A stretch of DNA of 53,476 nucleotides from VAZQ01 sp035293945 (GCA_035293945.1 DATGLV010000017.1:1-53476), one strand, 5' to 3'. Shown: positions 1 to 8,079, numbered from the stretch's first letter. Notes: generated from the sequence alone by a model not told the origin. Program-made: numbers and translations.

Positions 1-2
1 AA

Positions 3-269
3 GACAAATATCCAGCAGCGGTCGCCTGCCTGCGCAACGATCTCGACGAACTGCTCACCTGCTTCCGCTATAAATCGGAGCACCAACGCCGCAAAGTACG
101 AACCACAAATGCAATCGAACGACGATTCCGCGAAGTCCGCCGACGGACCAGACCTATGGGAACCTTCCAGGACAGAACCTCGATGGACCGCATCCTGTTC
201 GCGGTCTTCACCCATGAAAACAAGTCACAGGGCGTCAGCACCCCCTTCCTGCTGACACAGAACAATTGA
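3..269 (+). pseudogene. IS256-family (Mutator) transposase, C-terminal part
   Basis: An open frame enters from the left edge and stops at a TGA at 267-269, giving 88 residues. It contains the IS256/Mutator C-terminal signature: a KVRTTNAIERRFREVRRR stretch followed by RPMGTF and a short tail. In this family that block follows the last catalytic glutamate of the DDE domain. The catalytic core lies outside the window, so whether the whole transposase is intact cannot be told; it could be the 3' end of a complete IS element. No clear terminal inverted repeat was seen just downstream. The neighbouring 3 kb is full of broken genes, which fits an insertion-prone accessory region. Confidence 0.85.
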
Positions 270-780
270 CGTCACCGAGCTTGAACGTTCGCCAATCCGA
301 TCGCTCGCGCACGTAGGCTCGTTCTCCACCGGATGCGAATGGTCGAGGCGGCTCGGCCCGACCTCGTCGGCCAAACGGTGCAGGCGACGACGCGACGCGC
401 CGAACTCACCGGGGAGAAGGAGGGTGTTGAAGCGCCTCTCGCTTTTCGCGCCGCAAGCGCGAAATTCCCCGGTCCGTCGACATGAATCGCGCCAGCATCC
501 GACCTGCCAGCGGGCGGATACTCGGTCGCTGCAAAAAGCAATCGACGCGCAGCTGAGCAGACATCCGGTCCGAGGTCTCGCTGGGGCTGTCGATCGATTG
601 GAAGCGCGCTGCCGGCGCGGTGATGGACGTACCTGCGCCAAGCGTCGAGCACCATCTCTTCGCGGCAGGTGCTCCGGCCGTTGCCGGCATTTGGACGTTT
701 CCGTGGACACGTCCGGTGCCGCCACGACGCGGACCTTGCGTGGTCCTACCGCCGCCGGATCGACGTGCAATCACCGAGGC
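270..780. other. No recognisable gene; probably decayed DNA
   Basis: Several overlapping open frames of 60-200 codons exist on both strands, but they are rich in arginine, serine and cysteine in the way out-of-frame GC-rich DNA is. None shows a domain I recognise. A position just after a transposase end and before broken toxin-antitoxin genes suggests remnants of mobile or accessory DNA. Confidence 0.5.
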
Positions 781-999
781 TCAGCGCAAGGCGGTCGGAC
801 CGAGCGGTTCGCGCGACATCGGCATTGCGCGCGCCGGATACGACAGGTGCCCACTACTGATGCTCGATCTCGCCATTATGGATGCTCGGCGATCGTCGCC
901 ATTCCGGAAGGAATGCAACGTTGTACGTCCCTCGATCTGGTGCAAGATTTCGATCTCAGCGAGGCAGTCCCGAACGGCGATTGTAGGGTCTTTTGGCAT
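781..999 (-). pseudogene. HepT-like HEPN toxin, truncated remnant
   Basis: This 72-residue frame begins in a TAATG stop/start overlap with the upstream MNT gene, the usual arrangement of MNT-HEPN pairs. Its first 30 or so residues (MPKDPTIAVRDCLAEIEILHQIEG) resemble the start of DUF86/HepT HEPN proteins, where a helix with an RDxLxxIE pattern is normal. After that the reading becomes low-complexity and the RX4-6H RNase motif expected near the C-terminus of HepT is missing. HEPN toxins of this type are normally about 110-140 residues. I therefore read this as a truncated or frameshifted HEPN partner; homology rests on the N-terminus alone. Confidence 0.4.
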
Positions 1000-1307
1000 T
1001 ACGAGACCCGAATGGCGTCTCGCTCGATGCTTTCTCTCATTAGCGGGTGAAGCGCGGTCCGCGTCGTAATGGTTACCGGGATGCCGAGGGTCTGCGAAAT
1101 CTCGTCCTCGATTTTCATGAGGCGGAACAGGTTCGGAATTTTTGCTTCTGCGTCATAGTCAATGAAGAGATCGAGGTCACTGTCAGGGCGCGGCGTGCCA
1201 ACAGCCCGGGAGCCGAAGATGAATAATCCGGTCGCGCCGTTCTCGCGCAGAGCGGCATAATACGTCCTCAGGACCTCGATCAGCGCAGCTTTGTTCATGC
1301 CGCGCAT
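999..1307 (-). CDS. MNT-type nucleotidyltransferase (MntA-like antitoxin)
   Basis: This 102-residue protein carries the minimal nucleotidyltransferase motif: GSRAVGTPRPDSDLDLFIDY around residues 32-51, with GS and the DxD pair that bind metal and nucleotide. MNT proteins of this size pair with HEPN RNases and, where studied, neutralise them by adding AMP to the toxin. The stop codon overlaps the start of a downstream HEPN-like frame (TAATG), as expected for an operon, but that partner looks truncated. The start is taken at 1307; an alternative ATG lies three codons in. The antitoxin itself appears complete, so it may be a surviving orphan. Confidence 0.8.
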   Translation of the reverse strand: MRGMNKAALIEVLRTYYAALRENGATGLFIFGSRAVGTPRPDSDLDLFIDYDAEAKIPNLFRLMKIEDEISQTLGIPVTITTRTALHPLMRESIERDAIRVS

Positions 1308-1602
1308 ATTGCCACAATCCGGGTCAAAAGACGAGGCTGCTTTAGCTGTGAACCCCTCCGAACAATCGAAGGCACCGCCCGCGCGGCGTAGTGCAAAATC
1401 GCAAGATTTCGCAGACTCACCGATTGGAGCGCGTAGCAGGCTGCGGCATCATAGGGGAACAGCAAATGAATAGTGCCCATCTTCGTCGACCGTGGCGCGC
1501 CAGCGATTTTTGTACGATGCACTGCGATTTCGCCGCCATCGACCGCAGAAACACCGCCGATTCTTAGCGTGTGCCTGCAAGAATGCGGCTTCACGATGCC
1601 TA
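1308..1602. other. Intergenic DNA with the end of a decayed minus-strand gene
   Basis: No complete gene is visible. On the minus strand a frame ends at 1449-1451 with the C-terminal peptide RWRATVDEDGHYSFAVPL. A closely similar peptide ends at 2349-2351 (WRATADEDRHNCFAVTL), so both look like remains of one duplicated small gene. Confidence 0.4.
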
Positions 1603-1908
1603 CTAAGCTTTGGATCGCCGGGTTCGGCTTGCCTGCCCTTGAACGTATTCGCGCAGGGCTCGATTGATCCGCGTCTGATAGCCCTCATTGGATGTCGTGT
1701 GGTTCTTGAACCAGGCGACGACATCGGCATCGAGCCGGAGAGTTAGTTGCTGCTTGACAGGCCGATAGAAAAGGCCGCGCTTGGCCCCGGACCAGTCGAG
1801 GAGCTCCGGCGCGTCTGATGTATCGATGGCATCGTCAGGGAGTGCCGTGAGCGACTTCAGCTCCACTCGCTGCTCGGGCGTCAACCGCTTAGAAGTTCCC
1901 TTCTTCAT
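1603..1908 (-). CDS. brnA: BrnA-family antitoxin
   Basis: This 101-residue protein matches the BrnA antitoxin architecture: a charged N-terminus, a DTSDAPELLDWSGAKRGLFYRPVK linker, and a C-terminal ribbon-helix-helix segment (QLTLRLDADVVAWFK...GYQTRINRALREYV). BrnA binds the BrnT RNase and represses its own operon as a DNA-binding dimer. The start is set at the ATG at 1908, which overlaps the ancestral end of brnT. The upstream frame is open and would give a longer chimera of BrnT and BrnA, but that is caused by a frameshift in brnT. A perfect palindrome at 2187-2198 may be its operator. The antitoxin is intact while the toxin is broken. Confidence 0.85.
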   Translation of the reverse strand: MKKGTSKRLTPEQRVELKSLTALPDDAIDTSDAPELLDWSGAKRGLFYRPVKQQLTLRLDADVVAWFKNHTTSNEGYQTRINRALREYVQGQASRTRRSKA

Positions 1909-2174
1909 AGGCTCTCCTTCGTGTGCGGTGGCCTTGCGGGCGCTGATGATCCGGCCGATCTGCTCGCCGTCTTCGGATTCTTCCGGCCAACTGTGAACGA
2001 CCAGCAGCAACACCGGCCCGACGAGTCCGATAGTGTGCCAGCGATCCCCGTCCGGGTGCGGATCCGGTCTCGATGCGTGGAGCGGGTCGTCAAACACCAG
2101 CATCGCGGTTTCGAACGACAGGCGTGCTTGAGGCGGTTCGCCGCCGCCTTATCCGGGTCCCACGTCCAGCGCAG
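1889..2174 (-). pseudogene. brnT: BrnT-family RNase toxin, frameshifted
   Basis: Pieces of a BrnT toxin can be read in three steps. An N-terminal piece RWTWDPDKAAANRLKHA starts near 2171 behind CTG where ATG would be expected. A frame change near 2119 leads to SFETAMLVFDDPLHASRPDPHPDGDRWHTIGLVG...GRIISARKATAHE. A second change near 1916 restores the usual ending RAYEEGNF and a TAA at 1889-1891 that overlaps brnA. BrnT is a RelE-fold ribonuclease of about 90 residues. Two indels and a missing ATG make an active product very unlikely. Confidence 0.8.
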
Positions 2175-2186
2175 CTGCCGACCTCA

Positions 2187-2198
2187 TTGTAGCTACAA
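2187..2198. promoter_or_regulatory. Palindrome upstream of brnTA, possible BrnA operator
   Basis: TTGTAGCTACAA is a perfect 12-base palindrome sitting 13 bases upstream of the first recognisable brnT codon. A second TTGTAG lies a few bases further upstream on the minus strand. BrnA-type ribbon-helix-helix repressors bind symmetric sites in their own promoter, so this is the natural candidate operator. The link is inferred from position only. Confidence 0.4.
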
Positions 2199-2545
2199 AT
2201 ATGGCACTACAATACATGGTGTCAAGACTTGCGGCTGCGCAGCGGGGTGTCTTGATGGTTCTGCCCCGGTATTCTCCGCGCCGATCGGCGTAGGGAAAAA
2301 TCGAAGGTCCGCGCCGCATTGGTGGCTGAAGCGTGTACCTGGGTAATGTCATAGCGTCACGGCGAAGCAATTGTGCCTATCTTCATCGGCCGTGGCGCGC
2401 CACTTCGCAGAGCACGCTACGATGACCCCGCGAGGCGCCGATCATCCGATCCCGCGCGCCAGACCCTTCCAATTTTTGGAAATCCGTGCTTCGCATCGCA
2501 ATGATCGTCATTGGCACGGACGTGGCCGAGTCTATCTGACCGATC
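2199..2545. other. Intergenic DNA with a second decayed C-terminus
   Basis: I see no complete gene. The minus-strand peptide WRATADEDRHNCFAVTL ending at 2349-2351 is a diverged copy of the one ending at 1449. At DNA level both share a GTGCC-ATCTTC-TCG-CCGTGGCGCGCCA block. A plus-strand frame from 2371 runs into the higB remnant but has no recognisable N-terminal domain. Confidence 0.35.
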
Positions 2546-2810
2546 ATGCTGGCCATAAGGGTATCAAGGTTGCGCCGATCGCAATATCAGGCTTGGCTCG
2601 ACATCGCGACCCGCGCCAAATGGCGCAATCCGGAGGATGTCAAGGCACGTATCTGAAAGCCAGCATTCTCAAGGCCGGCCGAGTCGTATTCAGCATCAAG
2701 GGCAACGACTACCGATTGTAAGCGGCGGTCCATATCGGGCCGGAGCCCTCGCAATCCGGTTCTTCGGCAGCCACGCAGAATACGACAGGATTGATGCGGA
2801 GACTGGGTGA
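2546..2810 (+). pseudogene. higB: HigB-family mRNA interferase toxin, broken
   Basis: Three frames together rebuild a HigB toxin: MLAIRVSRLRRSQYQAWLDIATRAKWRNPEDVKAR, then LKASILKAGRVVFSIKGNDYRL, then AAVHIG and IRFFGSHAEYDRIDAETG ending at a TGA at 2808-2810. The W-R-x-P-x-D-V-K, SILK-x-x-RVVF-IKGN-YRL and HAEYDRIDA blocks are characteristic of the HigB toxins of GC-rich proteobacteria. There is a frameshift near 2650, an in-frame TAA at 2719 and a further shift near 2745. The gene cannot make a full toxin. Confidence 0.8.
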
Positions 2811-3198
2811 TGGATGCAACACTGATCGGGATCGATAGCGTGCGGAGCTCACGCGCGCGCGAGCCCTCGTTGAGGGCTGTGGGACTCGGAAGACCCAGCT
2901 GATATCGCTCGGCTCCAGGCGCAAGCGCGTCTGATCGCTGCCTATGAGGAGAGCAAGTGGCCGCGAGGGCCGCCAAGCACGGCAGAACTGATCCGCCACC
3001 TCATAGATCGACACGGGCTCACGCGAGAGGACATGGTCCCTGGGCACACCGAGCCGGGTGAGCGAGGTCCTTCGGGGCAAGAAGGAGCTGAGCATGGCAA
3101 TGGTGCAGCGTCTGCGTGCGCGCTTCCGTGTGCCGGCAGATCTTCTCATTCCGCCACCCAAGGAGGCGCGGCGCGCGTCGAGGCGGGCGGCAACCTGA
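2810..3198 (+). pseudogene. higA: HigA-family antitoxin, broken
   Basis: The ATG at 2810 overlaps the higB stop. Reading through three frame changes (near 2843, 2878 and 3041) recovers a HigA antitoxin: MDATLIG, ELTRARALVEG, WDSEDPADIARLQAQARLIA followed by AYEESKWP and AELIRHLIDRHGLTREDMVP, and LGTPSRVSEVLRGKKELSMA followed by MVQRLRARFRVPADLLIPPP. The last two blocks form the helix-turn-helix Xre-type domain. HigA normally binds HigB and represses the operon. With three indels this copy is dead, unlike the neighbouring brnA and mntA-like genes. Confidence 0.8.
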
Positions 3199-3333
3199 CG
3201 CGCAGTGCCTCCGACGACCTGCGGACGCACCAGCGCGGCGGTCGATCATCGCACGGTGCAAGGTTCGGGAGTTGGCTGTGTCCAGCCTGCACACATAGGT
3301 GACAGACTGTACCTAAGACACAGGTGCTAGGCG

Positions 3334-4511
3334 CTATCGCGGCAGCAACGAGAGAGTATGTTGCGCGATCATAGCCTCCTCATCCGTCGGGATGACATAG
3401 AGGCGGACTGAGCTTTCTGGCCTCGATATGAGACTTCGCCCTGCCGCATTTGCAGTGTCGTCCAAAGCCACTCCAAGCCATGCCATCTTATCGGCGATGC
3501 GCGCGCGGATATAAGGCGAGTTCTCGCCGATTCCGGCGGTAAACACGAAGGCGTCGACCCCGCCGAGCGCGGCCGCAAGCATGCCGGCATTAAGCCCAAT
3601 TCGGTAGACGAAGTGCTCGATGGCGAGCGCGGCGCTGGGGTCGATGCTCGCCTCCAGCTCTCTCATATCGTTGCTGATACCGGACAGGCCTTTGAGGCCG
3701 CTTTCGCGATAAAGAAGGTTTTCAAGCTCCGCCGGCGTCATATTTTTTTCACCGAGAAGATAGAGCAGCACGCCAGGGTCGATCTGTCCGGGCCGCGTGC
3801 CCATCGGCAATCCATCCAGCGCAGTAAATCCCATTGTGCTTTCGATGCTCCTGCCACTGGCCAGCGCACACATCGAGGCGCCGCTGCCCAGATGAGCCAC
3901 GATAACGCGGCCGAGGGCAACTTCCGGGGCGATATCGCGCAAGCGGGACGCGATGAACTCGTAGGAGAGCCCGTGGAATCCGTAGCGGCGAATTCCCTCG
4001 TCGAAAAAGCGCTCCGGTATGGCGAAATGTTGGGCGACGGCGCTGTGAGTGCGATGAAATGCAGTATCAAAGCAGGCGACCTGGGCCAGGTCGGGACGGC
4101 GCGCCAGCAGCAAGCGGATTGGTGCCAGGTTGTTCGGCTGATGCAGCGGCGCCAGCGAATTGTAGCGCTCCAAGCATGACAAGACGGGTGATCGACGATG
4201 ATCGGTCGGTCGTATTGCGGACCGCCGTGTACCACGCGATGGCCGACCGCGATCAGGTCGAATTGTTGCGTTTTCCGCAGCCAATCGCCCGCTGCCGCCA
4301 TCCCTGCCGGTACATCGGCGATCGCGTCAGGCTCGTATGACGCCTCGATCAGCGGCGCGCCATCGCGCGCATATGCATGCAGCCGCGGCCGTGTTCCGAT
4401 GCCGTCCACTTGACCCTTGAGCCGCCGCTGCGGAACGCGCGACTTGATCACTTCAAAAATTTCGAATTTGATGCTCGACGATCCCGCATTGATGACCAGG
4501 ATGGTGTTCAT
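3334..4511 (-). pseudogene. ackA: Acetate kinase with one frameshift
   Basis: Two overlapping frames give one complete acetate kinase. The N-terminal part starts at the ATG at 4511 (MNTILVINAGSSSIKFEIFE) and continues to GHRVVHGGPQYDRPIIVDHP. The second carries SCLERYNSLAPLHQPNNLAPI, CFDTAFHRTH, RRYGFHGLSYEFIASRL, HLGSGASMCAL, MGFTALDGLPMGTRPGQIDP and the C-terminal GGVDAFVFTAGIGENSP block. One base is missing near 4183 between VDHP and LSCLERYNS. Apart from this the protein is full length, with all usual signature blocks. It would convert acetyl phosphate and ADP to acetate and ATP, with pta 21 bases upstream supplying the substrate. Either the mutation is recent or this is a sequencing error. 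Confidence 0.85.
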
Positions 4512-4532
4512 CGCCCGATCACCGCGGTGCGC

Positions 4533-5522
4533 TCAAGCCGCGGCGCGGTTGGCGTGGGCCCGGCGGGCCGCCGCGTAGATCACGGCAGCCGCGCATGATG
4601 CCATCCGGCTGCGCACGGAGTCGGCGCGCGAGGTGAGAACGATCGGCACGCGGGTACCCAGCACCAAGCCAGCCGAATCGGCCTTGGACAGAAAGATGAG
4701 ATTCTTGGCAAGCATGTTTCCGGCCTCGAGATCGGGCACGATCAGAATTTGTGCATGCCCGGCGACCGGCGAATGAATTCCTTTGATCCTGGCGGCCTCC
4801 GGGTCAATGGCGTTGTCGAAGGCGAGCGGTCCTTCGAGGATGCCGCCCGTAATCTGACCGCGGTCCGCCATCTTGCAGAGGGCCGCGGCGTCGATGGTGG
4901 ACGGAATCTTCGACGTTACTGTCTCGACCGCGGACAGGATGGCGACGTGCGGCTTGCCCAGACCGACCTGCGTGAACAGATCTATGGCGTTCTGAATGAT
5001 GTCGCGCTTGGCGTCGAGGTCCGGCAAAATATTTATCGCTGCATCCGTGATGAAGAGCGTTTCGGGGTGCGTCGGCACGTCCATGATGAAGACATGGCTC
5101 ACGCGTCGCTCGGTACGCAAACCGGTTGCCGAAGCGGTAACGGCGTGCATCAGCTCATCGGTGTGCAGGCTGCCTTTCATCAAGAGCTCGCCTCTGCCTT
5201 CGCGGATGAGTGCGACTCCCTTTTCGGCGGCCGCATGGCTGTGTGGGACGTCGACAAGCTCCAAGCTGCTGATGTCGATCCTGTGCTCGCGCGCAACCCT
5301 GTGGATCTTGTGGGCCGGCCCGACCAGGAGGGGCGTTATGATCCCGCTTCCGGCCGCCTCCACGGGGCCGCGCAGTGCGGGCTCGTCGCATGGATGGACG
5401 ACAACAGTCTTCGCGGCCGATACTTCTTTCGCCTTGGCAATAAGACGATCGTATTTCGAGGTGCCGGAACGCGCCATATCGGCTGTTTCGCTCGGGCTGC
5501 TCGGCTTCCTGATCGTACCCAT
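4533..5522 (-). CDS. pta: Phosphate acetyltransferase (short, single-domain type)
   Basis: This protein of 329 residues belongs to the phosphate acetyl/butyryltransferase family. Visible blocks are a DEPALRGPVEAA N-terminal region, RGELLMKGSLHTDELMHAV, HVFIMDVPTH with FITDAAINILPDL in the middle, and GILEGPLAFDNAI...ILIVPDLEAGNMLAKNL near the end. It would make acetyl phosphate from acetyl-CoA. The ATG at 5522 is preferred because GAGGG lies about ten bases upstream; a TTG at 5570 would extend it and an ATG at 5477 would shorten it. It lies directly upstream of ackA on the same strand, forming the usual pta-ackA operon, and is divergent from fabI. Confidence 0.88.
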   Translation of the reverse strand: MGTIRKPSSPSETADMARSGTSKYDRLIAKAKEVSAAKTVVVHPCDEPALRGPVEAAGSGIITPLLVGPAHKIHRVAREHRIDISSLELVDVPHSHAAAEKGVALIREGRGELLMKGSLHTDELMHAVTASATGLRTERRVSHVFIMDVPTHPETLFITDAAINILPDLDAKRDIIQNAIDLFTQVGLGKPHVAILSAVETVTSKIPSTIDAAALCKMADRGQITGGILEGPLAFDNAIDPEAARIKGIHSPVAGHAQILIVPDLEAGNMLAKNLIFLSKADSAGLVLGTRVPIVLTSRADSVRSRMASCAAAVIYAAARRAHANRAAA

Positions 5523-6068
5523 GCGGCTTATCCCTCTGCGCTTCAGGAGGAGACTTTGGTTATGGAGCAAGCGGTGCCGCGCCAGCGGCCGATCCGCGCC
5601 ATCGTTGATCTCTGCAGTCTTGGCCGTTGCCAGACTGAACGACGGCGGACGGCCAAATCGCCGTGACCGGAATGTTAAATCGACCCCGAAATCAAACGAC
5701 AGTTGCTCAGATGACGCTTACGACGTCGATCACGTGTCGATTGGCGTCAAATCACATCTCGCGTAACGATGCTACGAACGGGTCGGTTCCGTTTTATGTC
5801 GTGTCCGTCTTATGACGTGGGTCGGCTGGACAGGGCCGAGGGTTGGCGGCAAATTCGAAGGCACAGTTGGAAGTGAAGCCGGCCATATTCCACTAGTGTG
5901 GTGGATTTGATGCCCCTTTTGCCGCGGGGTCTTTCCAAGGGGTTTTAAATCCAGAACCACACCAGCCTTATAGAGTTGCTGGTGTGACTTTGTTTCCGAA
6001 GTTCGCTCGATGGCCCGCTGCAAGTTAAAACGACATTCGCAAGCGGAACACTAAGGTGGCGGGTGCAC
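5523..6068. other. Divergent pta / fabI intergenic region
   Basis: No gene is visible in this stretch of about 545 bases between divergent pta and fabI. It holds two inverted-repeat structures, listed separately. It must contain the promoters for both directions, but I could not assign convincing -35/-10 pairs. Confidence 0.5.
5896..5985. repeat. Two adjacent inverted repeats upstream of fabI
   Basis: The first is an imperfect inverted repeat. Its left arm at 5896-5918 starts GTGTGGTGGATTTGATGCCC and its right arm at 5937-5962 ends AAATCCAGAACCACAC, with an 18-base spacer. It is followed at once by a second hairpin with perfect 8-bp arms ACACCAGC (5959-5966) and GCTGGTGT (5978-5985). Both lie 80-170 bases before the fabI start. 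They may be a small palindromic repeat element or a regulatory leader structure. Confidence 0.55.
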
Positions 6069-6851
6069 ATGGTTCCCGTCGTCAAGGCCAAGCTGCTAGA
6101 AGATAAACGCGGCCTCATCGTCGGGATCGCCAATGATCAATCGATTGCATGGGGATGCGCGAAGGCCTTCCGCGCGCTCGGCGCGCAGCTCGCCCTTACC
6201 TATCTCAACGAAAAAGCGAAAAGCTATGTGGAGCCGTTGGCGCGCGAAGTCGAGGCGCCGATCATCATGCCGCTCGACGTGCGCGTGCCCGGCCAAATGG
6301 AAGCCGTGTTCGAGCGCATAAACCAAGAATGGAACGAGCTCGATTTTCTGGTGCACTCCATCGCCTTCTCGCCGAAGGAAACGCTCCAAGGGCGGGTTGT
6401 GGATGTGTCGCGCGAAGGCTTCGTCACGACACTTGAAGTCTCCTGCTGGACATTCATCCGCATGGCGCATTTGGCGGAGCCGTTGATGCGCAAAGGCGGC
6501 ACGATGTTCACCATGACCTATTACGGCAGCCAGGTCGTGGTGACGAACTACAATATCATGGGTGTCGCCAAGGCGGCGCTGGAAAGCGCAGTGCGCTATA
6601 TTGCGGCTGAACTGGGCCCCAAGGGCATTCGTGTCCACGCCATTTCGCCGGGCCCGCTGGCGACGCGCGCCGCGTCGGGCATTCCGGAATTCGACGCCTT
6701 GCTCGACAAGGCGAAATCCAAGGCGCCGGCCCGAAGCCTTGTCAGCATCGAGGATGTCGGCTTCGCCACGGCATTCCTGGCCCATGATGCGGCGCGCCTA
6801 ATTACCGGCGAGACGCTTTATATCGACGGCGGATATCACATCATGGATTAG
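6069..6851 (+). CDS. fabI: Enoyl-[acyl-carrier-protein] reductase, FabI type
   Basis: This 260-residue short-chain dehydrogenase has the FabI variant features. The nucleotide-binding loop is GIANDQSIAWG near residues 19-29, replacing the usual GxxxGxG. The catalytic pair Tyr161-x6-Lys168 lies in TNYNIMGVAKAALE, and the C-terminus is GETLYIDGGYHIMD. It should reduce the enoyl-ACP double bond with NAD(P)H in the last step of fatty-acid elongation. The ATG at 6069 is chosen because AAGGTGG lies about nine bases upstream; a GTG two codons earlier is possible. Its position beside pta-ackA recurs, as far as I recall, in Rhizobiales. It may be a secondary copy used with acyl phosphates rather than the essential enzyme. 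Confidence 0.85.
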   Translation: MVPVVKAKLLEDKRGLIVGIANDQSIAWGCAKAFRALGAQLALTYLNEKAKSYVEPLAREVEAPIIMPLDVRVPGQMEAVFERINQEWNELDFLVHSIAFSPKETLQGRVVDVSREGFVTTLEVSCWTFIRMAHLAEPLMRKGGTMFTMTYYGSQVVVTNYNIMGVAKAALESAVRYIAAELGPKGIRVHAISPGPLATRAASGIPEFDALLDKAKSKAPARSLVSIEDVGFATAFLAHDAARLITGETLYIDGGYHIMD

Positions 6852-7020
6852 CTCAAGCTGCATGCGAGGTGATCTGGGTATCCCAAAACCGCACGAGCGT
6901 GTGAGGAACCAAAAATTCCAGAGGCGATTGATCGTGATAGACCGCTGCCGCTGTGGGCTTACCTGGCTTGCCCTGTTTGAAGGGGGATAGCTTTCAAGGG
7001 CCCGATGGGAGGTCAGTCCC

Positions 7021-8079
7021 ATGAGTGCGCGAAGTTCAGTCGGCATCCTGCTCACGCTCATCCTGATGGTCGTCGCGATACCGGCGCCGCAGCCTTTTGA
7101 TCGCTCCTCGCTCGGCCGGCTGCTCTCGCCGAGCGCTCAGGCGCAGTCGAGGTTCGGCAATTTCTTGGCGCGCTTGCGCCGCGAGACTTTGCCCGAGGGC
7201 ATCGCCAGGACCAATGGTCGGATCGAGGCGACGCAGGTCGACGTGGCGACGAAATATGCCGGGCGGCTCGCCGACATCACCGTTCGGGAGGGAACTCCGG
7301 TCGAGAAAGGCCAGGTCCTCGGCCGCGTCGCGTCGCCCGAAACCGAGGCACAGCTCCGCGTGGCCCAGTCCGAGGTCGAGCGCGCCAAACACGCTAAGGC
7401 AAATGCCGAAGCGCTCATCGCCGAGCGCAATGCTGTCCTGGCCGCGGCTAGGTCCGACTTCGAACGCGGCAAGGAGCTGGTGGCCCGAAACGTCATCTCC
7501 AAACAAACGTTCGATCAGCGCCAGCAAAGTTTCGATTCGGCACAGGCCAGCCTGACAGGAGCGACTGCACAGCGGGATCAGGCCGACGCCGCGATCCGAA
7601 GCTCGGAAGCGGAACTGGAGCGCCTCCATGCCGTGCTGAAGGACATGACGCTCGTCTCGCCCCGCTCTGGACGAATTCAGCATCAGCTGGCGCGCAACGG
7701 CGAGGTGGTGCCGGCCGGCGGCCGGGTCTTCACTGTCCTTGATCTGCACGACGTCTATATGACGGTCTTCTATCCGGCGGCGGTCGCCGGCAGGCTCGAA
7801 ATCGGCGGCGAAGCCCGGATGGTCCTCGATCCGATCCCGCAATATGTCGTGCCGGCAAAAGTGACCTTTGTGGCGGCCGATGCGCAATTCACGCCCAAAA
7901 CCGTCGAGACTGCGGAAGAGCGGGAAAAGCTGATGTTTCGCGTCAAGCTCAACGTTGACCCGGATGTCCTCAAGCAATTTGCTTCCCGGGTGAAGACCGG
8001 CGTGCGCGGCATGGGCTTTGTAAGGACAGATCAAGCGACGCCATGGCCGGACGACCTTCAGGTCAAGCTGCCGCAATGA
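7021..8079 (+). CDS. HlyD/YhiI-type membrane fusion protein
   Basis: This 352-residue periplasmic adaptor has one N-terminal membrane anchor (ILLTLILMVVAIPA). The lipoyl-like half motif is GRIEATQVDVATKYAGRLADITVREGTPVEKGQVLG, followed by a long alpha-helical hairpin rich in Ala, Glu and Gln at about residues 115-200. The second half motif and beta barrel contain LVSPRSGRIQHQLARNGEVVPAGG. GGGAGG lies nine bases before the ATG. Its stop overlaps the ATG of the following ABC gene (ATGA), so translation is coupled. The gene order adaptor, fused ABC ATPase, ABC-2 permease is that of yhiI-rbbA-yhhJ in enterobacteria, an efflux-type system whose substrate is not clear. Confidence 0.88.
   Translation: MSARSSVGILLTLILMVVAIPAPQPFDRSSLGRLLSPSAQAQSRFGNFLARLRRETLPEGIARTNGRIEATQVDVATKYAGRLADITVREGTPVEKGQVLGRVASPETEAQLRVAQSEVERAKHAKANAEALIAERNAVLAAARSDFERGKELVARNVISKQTFDQRQQSFDSAQASLTGATAQRDQADAAIRSSEAELERLHAVLKDMTLVSPRSGRIQHQLARNGEVVPAGGRVFTVLDLHDVYMTVFYPAAVAGRLEIGGEARMVLDPIPQYVVPAKVTFVAADAQFTPKTVETAEEREKLMFRVKLNVDPDVLKQFASRVKTGVRGMGFVRTDQATPWPDDLQVKLPQ

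Noticed and set aside
424..1050. A 208-residue plus-strand open frame
   Set aside because: Its composition is Arg-, Ser- and Cys-rich without hydrophobic core pattern, and it covers the minus-strand MNT/HEPN genes; it is an out-of-frame reading.
1603..2103. A 166-residue fused BrnT-BrnA protein
   Set aside because: The continuous frame results from a one-base deletion near 1916. The ancestral brnT stop can be read in the neighbouring frame at 1889-1891, so this is a frameshift artefact and not a real fusion.
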